Below, piece by piece: positions 56,465 through 64,000 of a DNA stretch of 64,000 nucleotides (its first letter is position 1; each line of letters starts with the position of its first letter). The position numbers and the translations under genes were made by a program. The stretch is from Burkholderia sp. USMB20 (lineage in GTDB: Bacteria > Pseudomonadota > Gammaproteobacteria > Burkholderiales > Burkholderiaceae). The notes below the pieces were generated by a model. The model had not been told where the DNA came from. It was given only the letters and a program-made list of their open reading frames with translations, and did not search any database. The stretch is from assembly GCF_000949135.2 (NCBI RefSeq), contig NZ_JTAN02000018.1:248001-312000 (forward strand), in the 5' to 3' direction.

Positions 56465-56764
56465 ATGGCTACATACAAGGAACTGAAGGCTCAAATGGAC
56501 GCACTGGCGGAGAAAGCGGAAACCGCCCGTCTCACCGAGCTCCAGGCTGTAATCGAAGACATCCGTACCAAGGTCGCGGAGTACGGAATTACCGAAAAAG
56601 ACATCTTCGGTGTTCGTCGGGATCGAGCGGCGGCAAAAAAGCCGGCGACCGTGAATGCGAAGTATCGCGATCCCAAGACTGGCGCAACCTGGTCGGGCCG
56701 TGGCCGCGCGCCCGCATGGATCAAGGATGCCAAGAACCGGAATCGATTCCTGATTCAGGAATGA
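56465..56764 (+). CDS. H-NS histone family (Bv3F-like) nucleoid protein
   Basis: A 99-residue DNA-binding protein. An N-terminal coiled-coil/dimerisation helix (YKELKAQMDALAEKAETARL) leads to the C-terminal H-NS DNA-binding motif YRDPKTGATWSGRGRAPAWI, with the GRG core that inserts into the AT-rich minor groove. ATG 56465 follows GGAGGA. Such short H-NS proteins silence AT-rich foreign DNA. It sits next to the lowest-GC part of the window. Several paralogues are usual in Burkholderia, so this is one of a set. Confidence 0.93.
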   Translation: MATYKELKAQMDALAEKAETARLTELQAVIEDIRTKVAEYGITEKDIFGVRRDRAAAKKPATVNAKYRDPKTGATWSGRGRAPAWIKDAKNRNRFLIQE

Positions 56765-56878
56765 ACCATTCCGGATAACGCCGCGGCTCGATCAGCGGCA
56801 ACACACTCATCGAGCGCCGATCATGTGCTTCGGCAATGCACGTCATCGCGTCGATGAAGCCGCTCGCAATGAGCGCTG

Positions 56879-56909
56879 AAGCGAGCGTAGTGGCACCCTA
56901 CGCTCGCTT
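56879..56909. terminator. 12-bp hairpin between H-NS and LysR genes
   Basis: AAGCGAGCGTAG (56879-56890), loop TGGCACC, CTACGCTCGCTT (56898-56909): a perfect 12-bp stem between two convergent genes. No long T-run follows on either strand. It could be a bidirectional transcript end, or an intergenic repeat element. Confidence 0.6.
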
Positions 56910-57058
56910 GTGCGCTCGCCCGAGCAACCGCAACACGCCGAACACTCCGCTACGTGTGGGCAAACACCCGCCTGCATTGCGATATGGGCCATGCATGATC
57001 GACCGGTAACGCCCAATCGGTGCGGCGCAATCGCGATCCGCTCCCCCGCTCTCCCCGC

Positions 57059-57973
57059 TCATGCGTCGCGCCGATCCCGCATTCGCGCAAACGCCTCCCG
57101 CAAATCCGTGCAGAACGCGTCGCCGATCATCGACAGCGGCTGCGACGCGGACGTTACCAGGTAGAAGTGATCGGGCACGGCCGGCTCGAACGGTTTGACG
57201 GCCACGCGATGGCCCGCATACGCGGCCGTCACCGGATCGATCAGCGCGACGCCCGCACCATTCGCGACGAACGCGACGATCGTCTGCGACAACTGTGCCT
57301 CGATCGACAGCACGCGCGACACGCCGGCCTCGACGAACACGCGGTCGATCGCGCTGCGCGCCTCGAAGCTCGGCGGAAACGAAATGAACGATTCGTCGCG
57401 CAGGTCGGCCGGCTGCACCACGCGCTTGCGCGCGAGCCGATGCCCGCGCGGCACGATGCAGCACATCGCGCTTTCCGCGAGCCGCTCGCCGCGCACCGCC
57501 GGATGCGGCACCGGCTCGGCGATCAGCCCGACGTCGCATTGCCCCGACGCAACCTTGTCGACGACCGTCGACGCGCTGTGCGCAAGCAGCGTGATGTCGA
57601 CACCCGGATGCGCACCCGCGAAGCGGGTGACGAGTTCCGGCAGCAGGTCGAGTGCGACCGCCGGCGAGCCGGCCACGCGCAGCGTGCCGCGCCGCATCGC
57701 GCGGATCTGCTCGGCGGCCTGCGCGACGCGATCGAGCCCGACGAATGCGCGCTCGACTTCCTCGTACAGCACGCGCGCCTGCGCGGTCGGCGTGAAGCGC
57801 CCCTGCTGGCGCTCGAACAGCACGAAGCCGACGCGATCCTCGAGGTCGGCGATCAGTCGGCTCACGGCCGGCTGCGAGATATGCAGATCGCGCGCCGCGC
57901 GCGTGACGGTATGACGCTGCATTACCGCGCGGAATGCTTCGATCTGACGAATCCTGAGTGAAGGCATGGTCAT
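57059..57973 (-). CDS. LysR family regulator of the amino-acid dehydrogenase operon
   Basis: A 304-residue LTTR (start 57973, or 57967 at the second Met). HTH: RQIEAFRAVMQRHTVTRAAR, then HISQPAVSRLIADLEDRVG; co-inducer domain from RGTLRVAGSPAVALDLLPEL. The early part is like regulators of opine and octopine catabolism (OccR/NocR type). It is divergent from the three-subunit dehydrogenase operon across a gap of about 150 bp that includes an AT-rich segment (57965-58020). It probably activates that operon in response to its substrate. Confidence 0.9.
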   Translation of the reverse strand: MTMPSLRIRQIEAFRAVMQRHTVTRAARDLHISQPAVSRLIADLEDRVGFVLFERQQGRFTPTAQARVLYEEVERAFVGLDRVAQAAEQIRAMRRGTLRVAGSPAVALDLLPELVTRFAGAHPGVDITLLAHSASTVVDKVASGQCDVGLIAEPVPHPAVRGERLAESAMCCIVPRGHRLARKRVVQPADLRDESFISFPPSFEARSAIDRVFVEAGVSRVLSIEAQLSQTIVAFVANGAGVALIDPVTAAYAGHRVAVKPFEPAVPDHFYLVTSASQPLSMIGDAFCTDLREAFARMRDRRDA

Positions 57974-58122
57974 AACACTGGATTATGGATCGTTGATCAA
58001 GCTGTATTGGACAGTCTATTTTGCCTGCCCGAACATCGGTTCAGCAACGTCATACACGCAAGGAACCGCGCCACCATGCCCCATAACACGCAAACATCGA
58101 CCCGATGCCGCCGGAGCCGCAC

Positions 58123-59247
58123 ATGACCGTGCGCGGCTTCGACGTCGTCGTGGCCGGCGGCGGCCTCGTCGGCATGGCGCTCGCGTGGGGCATCGCGCGC
58201 CTCGGCAAGCGCGTCGCCGTGTGCGACGGCGACGACATCGCGTTTCGCGCGGCACGCGGCAACTTCGGGCTGGTGTGGGTGCAGGGCAAGGGCGGACGCT
58301 GCCTGCCCTACGCGCGCTGGTCGTGCGAATCGTCCGCGCGCTGGGGCGCGTTCGCCGCGCAACTGCGGCGCGAGACCGGCGTAGACTGCGGGTTCGAACG
58401 CCCGGGCGGCATCGAACTGTTCGAGCACGACGCCGAGCTGGCCAGCGCGACCGCTCTGCTCGCGTCGCTGCATCGCCAGGATGCGGCGCTGTCGTACGAA
58501 GTGCTCGATCCGGCCGCGCTGCGCAAGCGGATTCCCGCCGCGTCGCCGGCTCTGGCCGGCGCGCTGTGGTCGCCGAACGACGGTCATGCGAATCCGCTCT
58601 ACACGCTGCGCGCGATGCTGCAGGCGTTCGTGCAGTGCGGCGGCGTCTATCTGCCGCGCAACGCGGTCGACGAGATTCGTCCGCGCGCCGGACACTTCGA
58701 GATCGACACGCGCGAAGGCCGCCTCGAGGCCGGGCGCGTCGTGCTCGCGGCCGGCCTCGACAACGCGCGGCTCGCGCCGATGGTCGGCCTGCACGCGCCG
58801 ATCTCGCCGCTGCGCGGCCAGATCATGGTCACCGAGCGGCTTGCACCGTTTCTCGACTATCCGACGCTGGTCGTCCGGCAAACGCCGGAAGGCTCGGTGC
58901 TGCTCGGCGACTCGGCGGAAGACGTCGGCTTCGACGACGGCCAGACGCGCCCCGCGATGGTCGATATCGCGCGCCGCGCCCGCGCCGCGTTCCCGGCGCT
59001 CGCGCAGGCGCGCGTCGTGCGCGCGTGGGGCGCGCTGCGCATCATGACGCCCGACGGCCTGCCCGTCTACGAAGCGTCGGCCACGCATCCCGGCGCGTTC
59101 GTCGCGATCTGCCACAGCGGCGTGACGCTCGCGGCCGCGCATGCCGATCTCGTCGCGCCGTGGATCGCGGGCGCCGCCGCGCCCGCCGACCTGTCCGCCT
59201 TCAACACCGCGCGCTTCGCCGCGCCCACGGCTACCCGGCATGTTTGA
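58123..59247 (+). CDS. FAD-dependent oxidoreductase, DAO family (dehydrogenase catalytic subunit)
   Basis: A 374-residue protein of the D-amino-acid oxidase/glycine oxidase family. N-terminal FAD fold: VVVAGGGLVGMALAWGIARL; later GLVWVQGKGG, VVLAAGLDNARLAPMVG and a C-terminal HPGAFVAICHSGVTLAAAHA. ATG 58123 stands 7 nt after GGAG, better placed than ATG 58105. The stop overlaps the next gene's start by 8 bp. With the following 2Fe-2S and FAD subunits it forms an HcnABC/OoxAB/LhpBEF-type complex, which oxidises an amino or imino acid and passes electrons to the respiratory chain. Substrate likely a D-amino acid, hydroxyproline isomer or opine. Confidence 0.88.
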   Translation: MTVRGFDVVVAGGGLVGMALAWGIARLGKRVAVCDGDDIAFRAARGNFGLVWVQGKGGRCLPYARWSCESSARWGAFAAQLRRETGVDCGFERPGGIELFEHDAELASATALLASLHRQDAALSYEVLDPAALRKRIPAASPALAGALWSPNDGHANPLYTLRAMLQAFVQCGGVYLPRNAVDEIRPRAGHFEIDTREGRLEAGRVVLAAGLDNARLAPMVGLHAPISPLRGQIMVTERLAPFLDYPTLVVRQTPEGSVLLGDSAEDVGFDDGQTRPAMVDIARRARAAFPALAQARVVRAWGALRIMTPDGLPVYEASATHPGAFVAICHSGVTLAAAHADLVAPWIAGAAAPADLSAFNTARFAAPTATRHV

Positions 59248-59539
59248 TTCCATCGTCCCCGACGCCGCGACGCGCGAACGCGTGCGCATCCACATCGACG
59301 GCGCGCCGCACGACGTGCCCGCCCATTACAGCGTCGCGGCCGCGCTGCTCGCCGCCGGCACCCTCGCCTGCCGCGCGAGCGCCGTGAGCAGCGCGCCGCG
59401 CGGCCCGTTCTGCATGATGGGCGTGTGCTTCGACTGCCTCGTCGAAGTCGACGGCGTGCCGAACGTGCAGGGCTGCATGACGCCCGTGCACGACGGCATG
59501 CAGGTGCGTGCGATGCACGGCAAGGCGAGGCTCGCATGA
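59240..59539 (+). CDS. small (2Fe-2S)-binding subunit
   Basis: A 99-residue ferredoxin-like subunit. The plant-type cluster site is C-x4-C-x2-C in FCMMGVCFDCLVEVDG, with the fourth Cys in VQGCMTPVHDGM. It corresponds to the small subunit of three-part amino-acid dehydrogenases (HcnA, or the gamma subunit of D-hydroxyproline dehydrogenase). It overlaps the upstream gene by 8 bp and the downstream gene by the ATGA junction, so all three are made in fixed ratio. It lies in the cytosol, carrying electrons between the flavin subunits. Confidence 0.9.
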   Translation: MFDSIVPDAATRERVRIHIDGAPHDVPAHYSVAAALLAAGTLACRASAVSSAPRGPFCMMGVCFDCLVEVDGVPNVQGCMTPVHDGMQVRAMHGKARLA

Positions 59540-60972
59540 CGCGCCGCCAGTGTGACCTGCTGATCGTCGGCGCCGGGCCGGCCGGCATGGCGGCGGCCGC
59601 GGCCGCGCGCATGGCCGGGCTGTCGGTCGTCGTCGCCGACGAGGGCCGCGCGCCCGGCGGCCAGATCTATCGCAACGTCGCCGACGCGCCCGCGGATCTC
59701 GCGCGCTGGCTCGGCAAGGATTACGCGGCCGGCCGGCCGCTCGTCGACGGCCTGCTCGCGAGCGGCGCGCTGTATCTGCCGCGCAGCACGGTGTGGCAGG
59801 TCGCGTTCGAACCGGAGCCGGTCGCGATGCTCACGCAGAGCGGTCCATCGGGCGGCACGCTCGACATCGGCGCACGCGCGGTGCTGATCGCGACCGGCGC
59901 GCAGGAACGCCCGTGGCCGGTGCGCGGCTGGACGCTGCCGGGCGTGATGGGCGTCGGCGCCGCGCAGACCTTGCTGAAATCGGCGGGGCTCGCGCCGGCG
60001 GCCGACACCGTGCTCGCGGGCAGCGGCCCGCTGCTGTGGCTGTTCGCCGCGCAGTTGCTGAATGCGGGCCGGCGCGTGCGCGCGCTGGTCGACACGACGC
60101 CGCGCGATGCGTGGCGCCGCGCGCTCCCGCATGCGCTGCCGGCGCTGCGCGGCGCCGATTATCTGCTCAAGGGCTGGCGCATGCTGCGCGCAGTGCGCGC
60201 CGCAGGCATTCCCGTCCATCGCGGCGCAACCGATATCGGTATCGACGGCGACGGCCGCGCGGAACGCATCCGCTTTCGCGACGCGGACGGCATCGTGCAA
60301 TCGCTCGATACGTCGCTCGTGCTGTTGCATCAAGGCGTGATTCCATCGACGCAACTCGCCCGCTCGCTCGGCTGCGCGCATGAATGGGACGAACGCGCGG
60401 CATGCTGGCGGCCGACCTGCGATGCACGCGGCCGCAGCAGCGTCGCGCAGGTATGGATCGCCGGCGACGGTGCGGGCATCGGCGGCGCGCAAGCCGCGGC
60501 CCGCGCGGGCGAAGTGTCAGCGCTCGACATCGCGGCCGCGCTCGGCGCACTCGATCGTCGCCGGCAAGCCGAACGCGAGCGCCCGGCGCTGCGTGCGTGG
60601 CGCCGCCATCTCGCGGTGCGCCCGCTACTCGACGCGTTGTACACGCCGCCCGCCGCGCTGCGCCGCCCCGACGGCGACACGATCGTCTGCCGCTGCGAGG
60701 AGGTCACGGCCGGCGAGATCCGCGCGCTCGCGGCGCTCGGCTGCCAGGGGCCGAACCAGATGAAGGCATTCACGCGCTGCGGGATGGGCCCGTGCCAGGG
60801 ACGCTGGTGCGGCACGACGGTCGGCGAACTGATTGCCGACGTGCAGCAGCGCGGCGTCGGCGACGTGGGCCATTACCGGATCCGCGCGCCGATCAAACCG
60901 GTCACCGTCGGCGAGATGGCCGACACCCTCGAACTGTCGAACGATTTCCGGCGCGGCGAATTCCCGAGCTGA
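59536..60972 (+). CDS. FAD/NAD(P)-binding oxidoreductase subunit with C-terminal Cys cluster
   Basis: A 478-residue flavoprotein. FAD site LLIVGAGPAGMAAAAAARMA, then DEGRAPGGQIYRN; a second dinucleotide fold around VLAGSGPLLWLFAAQLLNAG. The C-terminal region holds a BFD-type 2Fe-2S motif: VCRCEEVTAGEI (C-x-C) and RCGMGPCQGRWC (C-x4-C-x4-C). This is the large subunit of HcnB/OoxA/LhpF-type complexes. It starts at the ATGA overlap with the 2Fe-2S gene. The complex acts at the membrane face and feeds electrons to quinone. A binding protein for amino acids follows by 49 bp. Confidence 0.89.
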   Translation: MTRRQCDLLIVGAGPAGMAAAAAARMAGLSVVVADEGRAPGGQIYRNVADAPADLARWLGKDYAAGRPLVDGLLASGALYLPRSTVWQVAFEPEPVAMLTQSGPSGGTLDIGARAVLIATGAQERPWPVRGWTLPGVMGVGAAQTLLKSAGLAPAADTVLAGSGPLLWLFAAQLLNAGRRVRALVDTTPRDAWRRALPHALPALRGADYLLKGWRMLRAVRAAGIPVHRGATDIGIDGDGRAERIRFRDADGIVQSLDTSLVLLHQGVIPSTQLARSLGCAHEWDERAACWRPTCDARGRSSVAQVWIAGDGAGIGGAQAAARAGEVSALDIAAALGALDRRRQAERERPALRAWRRHLAVRPLLDALYTPPAALRRPDGDTIVCRCEEVTAGEIRALAALGCQGPNQMKAFTRCGMGPCQGRWCGTTVGELIADVQQRGVGDVGHYRIRAPIKPVTVGEMADTLELSNDFRRGEFPS

Positions 60973-61021
60973 AGCGCGGCCCGCGCACACCCACGCTTGC
61001 CCACACGAACGGAGCCTGACC

Positions 61022-61810
61022 ATGAAGAACAAGACGCGCATCACGATCCTGCTGTCCGCGGCCGCGATGGCCTTCGCGACACTCGCCTCGGCGAAGGAAT
61101 GGACGACGATCCGCATCGGCGTCGACCCGACCTACCCGCCGTTCGAATCGACCGCGACCGACGGCAGCGTGCAGGGCTTCGACATCGATCTCGGCAACGC
61201 ACTGTGCGCGAAGCTCAACGCGAAATGCGTGTGGGTGTCGAGCAGCTTCGACGGGCTGATTCCCGGGCTGCAGGCGCGCAAGTTCGACGTGATCCTGTCG
61301 TCGATGGCCGCGACCGAACAGCGCCGCCAGCAGATCGACTTCACCGATCGCCTGTACCGCAACCAGACGCGCCTGATCGCGCGCACCGGCTCCGGGCTGC
61401 TGCCCGACGCCGCGAAGCTCGCCGGCAAGCGGGTCGCGGTCGAACAGGGGACGATCCAGGAAACCTACGCGCGCGAAAAATGGGCGGCGGCGAAGGTCGA
61501 GGTGGTGCCGTATCCGAGCTACGACCAGGCCTATGCGGATCTCGTGACCGGCCGCGTGGACGGCGTGCTGATGGATGCGGTGCAGGGCCAGCTCGGCTTC
61601 CTGGCGACGCCGCGCGGCAAGGGCTTCTCGTTCGCGGGCGGGGTCGTGTTCGACCCGAAGATCATGGGCAACGGCGATGCGGCCGGCGTGCGCAAGGCCG
61701 ATGCGGACCTGCGCGACGCACTGAATCGCGCGATCGCGCAGATCCGCGGCGACGGCACGTACAACCGGATCCAGTCGAAATACTTCGACTTCGACATGTA
61801 CGGGAATTGA
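61022..61810 (+). CDS. polar amino-acid ABC transporter substrate-binding protein
   Basis: A 262-residue periplasmic protein. Signal peptide MKNKTRITILLSAAAMAFAT ends after LASA. The SBP family 3 signature GFDIDLGNALCAKLNAKC follows TYPPFESTATDGSVQ; Arg and Asp ligands for the amino acid backbone fit RTGSG and the MDAVQ region (VDGVLMDAVQGQLGFL). It is closest in layout to Lys/Arg/Orn- or octopine-binding proteins. No permease or ATPase gene accompanies it within the window, which is unusual. It probably supplies the substrate of the dehydrogenase just upstream. Confidence 0.9.
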   Translation: MKNKTRITILLSAAAMAFATLASAKEWTTIRIGVDPTYPPFESTATDGSVQGFDIDLGNALCAKLNAKCVWVSSSFDGLIPGLQARKFDVILSSMAATEQRRQQIDFTDRLYRNQTRLIARTGSGLLPDAAKLAGKRVAVEQGTIQETYAREKWAAAKVEVVPYPSYDQAYADLVTGRVDGVLMDAVQGQLGFLATPRGKGFSFAGGVVFDPKIMGNGDAAGVRKADADLRDALNRAIAQIRGDGTYNRIQSKYFDFDMYGN

Positions 61811-61945
61811 CGACGGACATCACGGGCCGCGTCGCGTGCGGGGCCGCTTCGCCGCACGCGCGTGAACCGGTTCTGCATTAGCGATCCTCAAGATCGTTTT
61901 CGGCCCGGCAGGGCTATAATCGCCGCTTTCGGTTTGGTCGTCGCC

Positions 61946-62887
61946 ATGAAACCGCTGGCCGTTCCCTCTCTCGCGAACATCGCGTCGCGCCTTCGCCTGA
62001 AGCAGCTCAAGCTGCTGATCGCGCTCGAAAACCATGGCTCGCTGCACAAGGCCGCCGAAGAAATCGCGATCTCGCAGCCCGGCGCGACCAAGGTGCTGCG
62101 CGAGATCGAGGACATCCTCGGCATGCCGCTGTTCGAGCGGCAGCCGAAAGGCCTCGTCGCGAACGACCTCGGCCGCTGCGTCACGCGCTATGCGCGCCTC
62201 ATCTACAGCGACCTCGAACACCTGCATACCGAAGTGCTCGCGATCACGCAGGGGCATGGCGGCCATCTGGCCGTCGGCGTGATCATGGGCGCGGTGCCGC
62301 TGCTCACGCGCGCGCTGACCGACCTGCGCCGGCGCCAGCCGCACCTGTCGGTCGAGATCGTCGAAGGCACCAGCGCGAGCCTGCTCGCCCTGATCGACGA
62401 CGGCCGCATCGATCTCGCGATCTGCCGCAACGGCAACAACCGGCGCCCGGAAGCCTACGACTCTATCCCGCTGCAGTCCGAACCGCTCGCGGTCGTGACC
62501 GCGCGCACGCATGCGCTGGCCGAACGCGACGCGCTGACGCTGCGCGATCTCGCCGACGCGGAATGGGTCGCGTATCCGGTCAACACGCCGATGCGGCTCG
62601 CGCTCGAACGCGCGCTCGCGGATGCCGGCATCGAGGTGCCGAGTTATCCGATCGAGACGGCGTCGACGTTCGCGACGCTGACGCTGCTGCAGGCGAACCC
62701 GGAACTGGTCGCGGTGATTCCACGCGAAGTCGCCGAGTTCGGCGAGCGCTTCGGCCTCGTCGCGTGCCTGCCGGTCGCGATCCCCGCGCTCGACGAGCCG
62801 TTCGGCGTGGTGGCCCGCACCTTCGCGCACCTGACACCCGGTGCGCGCATGCTCGTCGAGACGCTACAGCAGCCGCTGCCTACTTGA
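61946..62887 (+). CDS. LysR family transcriptional regulator (GbpR/aromatic-type)
   Basis: A 313-residue LTTR. The HTH (LRLKQLKLLIALENHGSLHK, then EIAISQPGATKVLREIEDIL) has the Q-P-G-A-T-K form seen in regulators of galactose/aromatic catabolism. The co-inducer domain starts GHGGHLAVGVIMGAVPLL. ATG 61946 is chosen because upstream Met 61862 lies in the leader. Its stop overlaps the convergent NIPSNAP stop by 8 bp. It may control the minus-strand NIPSNAP - iron ADH unit although it is convergent with it, or act elsewhere. Confidence 0.87.
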   Translation: MKPLAVPSLANIASRLRLKQLKLLIALENHGSLHKAAEEIAISQPGATKVLREIEDILGMPLFERQPKGLVANDLGRCVTRYARLIYSDLEHLHTEVLAITQGHGGHLAVGVIMGAVPLLTRALTDLRRRQPHLSVEIVEGTSASLLALIDDGRIDLAICRNGNNRRPEAYDSIPLQSEPLAVVTARTHALAERDALTLRDLADAEWVAYPVNTPMRLALERALADAGIEVPSYPIETASTFATLTLLQANPELVAVIPREVAEFGERFGLVACLPVAIPALDEPFGVVARTFAHLTPGARMLVETLQQPLPT

Positions 62888-63194
62888 TCGGCGAGAACGC
62901 GGCCGGACGCAGCAGCTTCGACTCCATTTTTTCCAGCATCGGGAACGCCTTCGGCACGAACTTCTCGAGCCAGTCCGGATCCTCGTACAGCGCGGTGCGC
63001 CGCTTGATGCGGTCATCGAGGCTGTCGTACGCCCAGATGTGGACGACCTGGTTCAGCTCGCCGATTTCCGTGTACCACCAGCCGACCAGCGTCGCATAGC
63101 GGGAAATCACCGGCAGGCCTTCCTTCTCGAAGTGCCGCAGGTATTCGTTCATCTTGCCGATCTGGACCGTGTAGGTCCGCATTTCGTAATACAT
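62880..63194 (-). CDS. NIPSNAP family protein
   Basis: A 104-residue protein starting MYYEMRTYTVQIGKMNEYLR, the classic NIPSNAP opening. LNQVVHIWAYDSLDDRIKRR is the conserved second half, and a DPDWLEKFVPKAF segment follows. ATG 63194 follows AGGAGC. It lies 68 bp after an iron-containing alcohol dehydrogenase gene on the same strand. It shares about a third of its residues by eye with the NIPSNAP protein at 46013-46354, including NQVVH-W-YDS. Function unknown; probably an accessory enzyme in an aromatic route. Confidence 0.88.
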   Translation of the reverse strand: MYYEMRTYTVQIGKMNEYLRHFEKEGLPVISRYATLVGWWYTEIGELNQVVHIWAYDSLDDRIKRRTALYEDPDWLEKFVPKAFPMLEKMESKLLRPAAFSPIK

Positions 63195-63262
63195 GACTGC
63201 TCCTGGTTGAATCGAATCGGGGAATCGGGGAATCGGAGGCGCGCGCATGAAGCGCCGCGCGA

Positions 63263-64000
63263 TCAGATCTCGCCGGCGTATGCGGCGCGGATGATCGCTT
63301 CGACGTCGCGCGCGGTCGTCAGGCGCGGATTGACGAGCACATTGCCGCTGCGCATCGAGTCGGCCACCATCTGCGGCAGGTGCGCGAGATCGACGCCGAG
63401 TTCGCGGATGTTCGACGGAATCGCGAGCGCGCGATTGAGTTCGACGATCTGCTCGACCAGCGCGCGCGCGGCCGTTTCCGCATCGAGGCCGGCCACGTCG
63501 CCGCCGAGCGCTTCCGCGATGTCGCGGAACAGCGCCGGGCACGCCGGGCGGTTGAAGTCGATCACGTACGGCAGCAGCGCCGCGTTCGCGATGCCGTGGG
63601 CAATGTTGAACACGCCGCCCATCGTGTGCGAGATCGCATGCACGTTGCCGAGCTTCGACTGCGAGAACGCGACGCCGGCGAGGAACGAGCCGAGCAGCAT
63701 GTCTTCACGCGCGGCGAGGTCGGAGCCGACGTAGAACGCGGTGCGCAGGCTGCGCCCGATCAGGCGGATCGCGCCGAGCGCGAGCGACTGGCTGACCGGG
63801 TTCGCCTGCTTCGACACGTACGATTCGATCGCGTGGGTCAGCGCGTCCATCCCGGTGGCCGCCGTGATCGGCGCGGGCAACTTCAGCGTGAGTTCCGCAT
63901 CGAGAATCGCGAGCTTCGGGAAAATCTTGTGGCTGACGATCACGGTCTTGAACAGCGTTTCCTGGTTCGTGAACACCGTCGATGCCGTGCACTCGCTGCC
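63263..64000 (-). CDS. iron-containing alcohol dehydrogenase (partial, runs off the window)
   Basis: The C-terminal 245 codons or so are visible; the N-terminus lies beyond 64000. Family III ADH marks are GSECTAST (nucleotide-side loop), TGMDALTHAIESYVSKQANP and the metal-binding HAISHTMGGVFNIAHGIANA with its spaced His residues. The enzyme should be NAD(P)-linked, with Fe2+ or Zn2+, and acts as an alcohol dehydrogenase or a maleylacetate-reductase-like enzyme. It is upstream of the NIPSNAP gene in the same transcription unit. Function cannot be refined without the start. Confidence 0.9.
   Translation of the reverse strand, partial: GSECTASTVFTNQETLFKTVIVSHKIFPKLAILDAELTLKLPAPITAATGMDALTHAIESYVSKQANPVSQSLALGAIRLIGRSLRTAFYVGSDLAAREDMLLGSFLAGVAFSQSKLGNVHAISHTMGGVFNIAHGIANAALLPYVIDFNRPACPALFRDIAEALGGDVAGLDAETAARALVEQIVELNRALAIPSNIRELGVDLAHLPQMVADSMRSGNVLVNPRLTTARDVEAIIRAAYAGEI

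Overview
The window is very GC-rich and gene-dense, with strong third-position G/C bias. Its gene content (several OmpC-type 'QSSVTLYG' porins, squalene-hopene cyclase, many LysR/GntR regulators, many MFS and TRAP carriers, catabolic operons) is typical of Burkholderia. The Burkholderia cepacia complex is the best guess, and the density of accessory catabolism suggests a secondary chromosome. Species and replicon are inferred, not shown. No tRNA, rRNA, CRISPR array, intact insertion sequence or prophage was seen.

Layout. 1-1.65 kb: phospholipid synthesis operon (acyltransferase with an apparent frameshift, then a CdsA-family cytidylyltransferase). 1.8-7.3 kb: nitrilase-family hydrolase, a two-part AtuA-type locus with a CitMHS carrier and divergent LysR, and a flavin reductase-like protein. 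7.7-14.3 kb: envelope genes: a porin, a VirB1-VirB9-like fusion, an I78-type lipoprotein, and MipA/OmpV divergent from an RstAB-type two-component system. 14.3-21.4 kb: a five-gene minus-strand catabolic operon (FAH-family hydrolase, flavin hydroxylase, two-domain extradiol-type VOC enzyme, porin, MFS) divergent from a GntR regulator, with an 18-bp perfect palindrome between them. 21.8-31.1 kb: a chimeric pseudogene (isochorismatase-like start joined to an acetyl-CoA synthetase end), porin, ProP-like carrier, alpha/beta hydrolase, a DctPQM TRAP operon, a tiny zinc-ribbon protein and a GntR/FCD regulator. 31.4-34.6 kb: pirin, then SDR-LysR-SnoaL, where the LysR gene is flanked by two related 67-bp promoter boxes. 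34.7-41 kb: rdgC, a small membrane protein, MFS, UPF0182.

41.3-44.3 kb: an MHS carrier divergent from a DapA-family enzyme resembling 1-pyrroline-4-hydroxy-2-carboxylate deaminase; both promoters carry the same dyad operator. 44.4-51.4 kb: an SDR / KstD-like flavoprotein / NIPSNAP / (decayed SDR) / AAHS carrier operon with an AraC regulator, next to pobA. I propose this set may aromatise an alicyclic acid to 4-hydroxybenzoate. 51.6-56.8 kb: remnants (LuxR-type HTH, partial shc copy) around TetR and shc, then an AT-richer stretch with an H-NS-family gene. 57-61.8 kb: LysR divergent from a three-subunit (DAO-like / small 2Fe-2S / FAD with C-terminal Cys cluster) dehydrogenase and a polar amino-acid binding protein. 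61.9-64 kb: LysR, a second NIPSNAP gene and a partial iron-containing alcohol dehydrogenase that runs off the window.

The dominant theme is modular catabolism: each module has its own regulator and usually its own carrier or porin. Several regulatory boxes can be read directly from symmetry or duplication, and at least five loci show decay or an apparent break.
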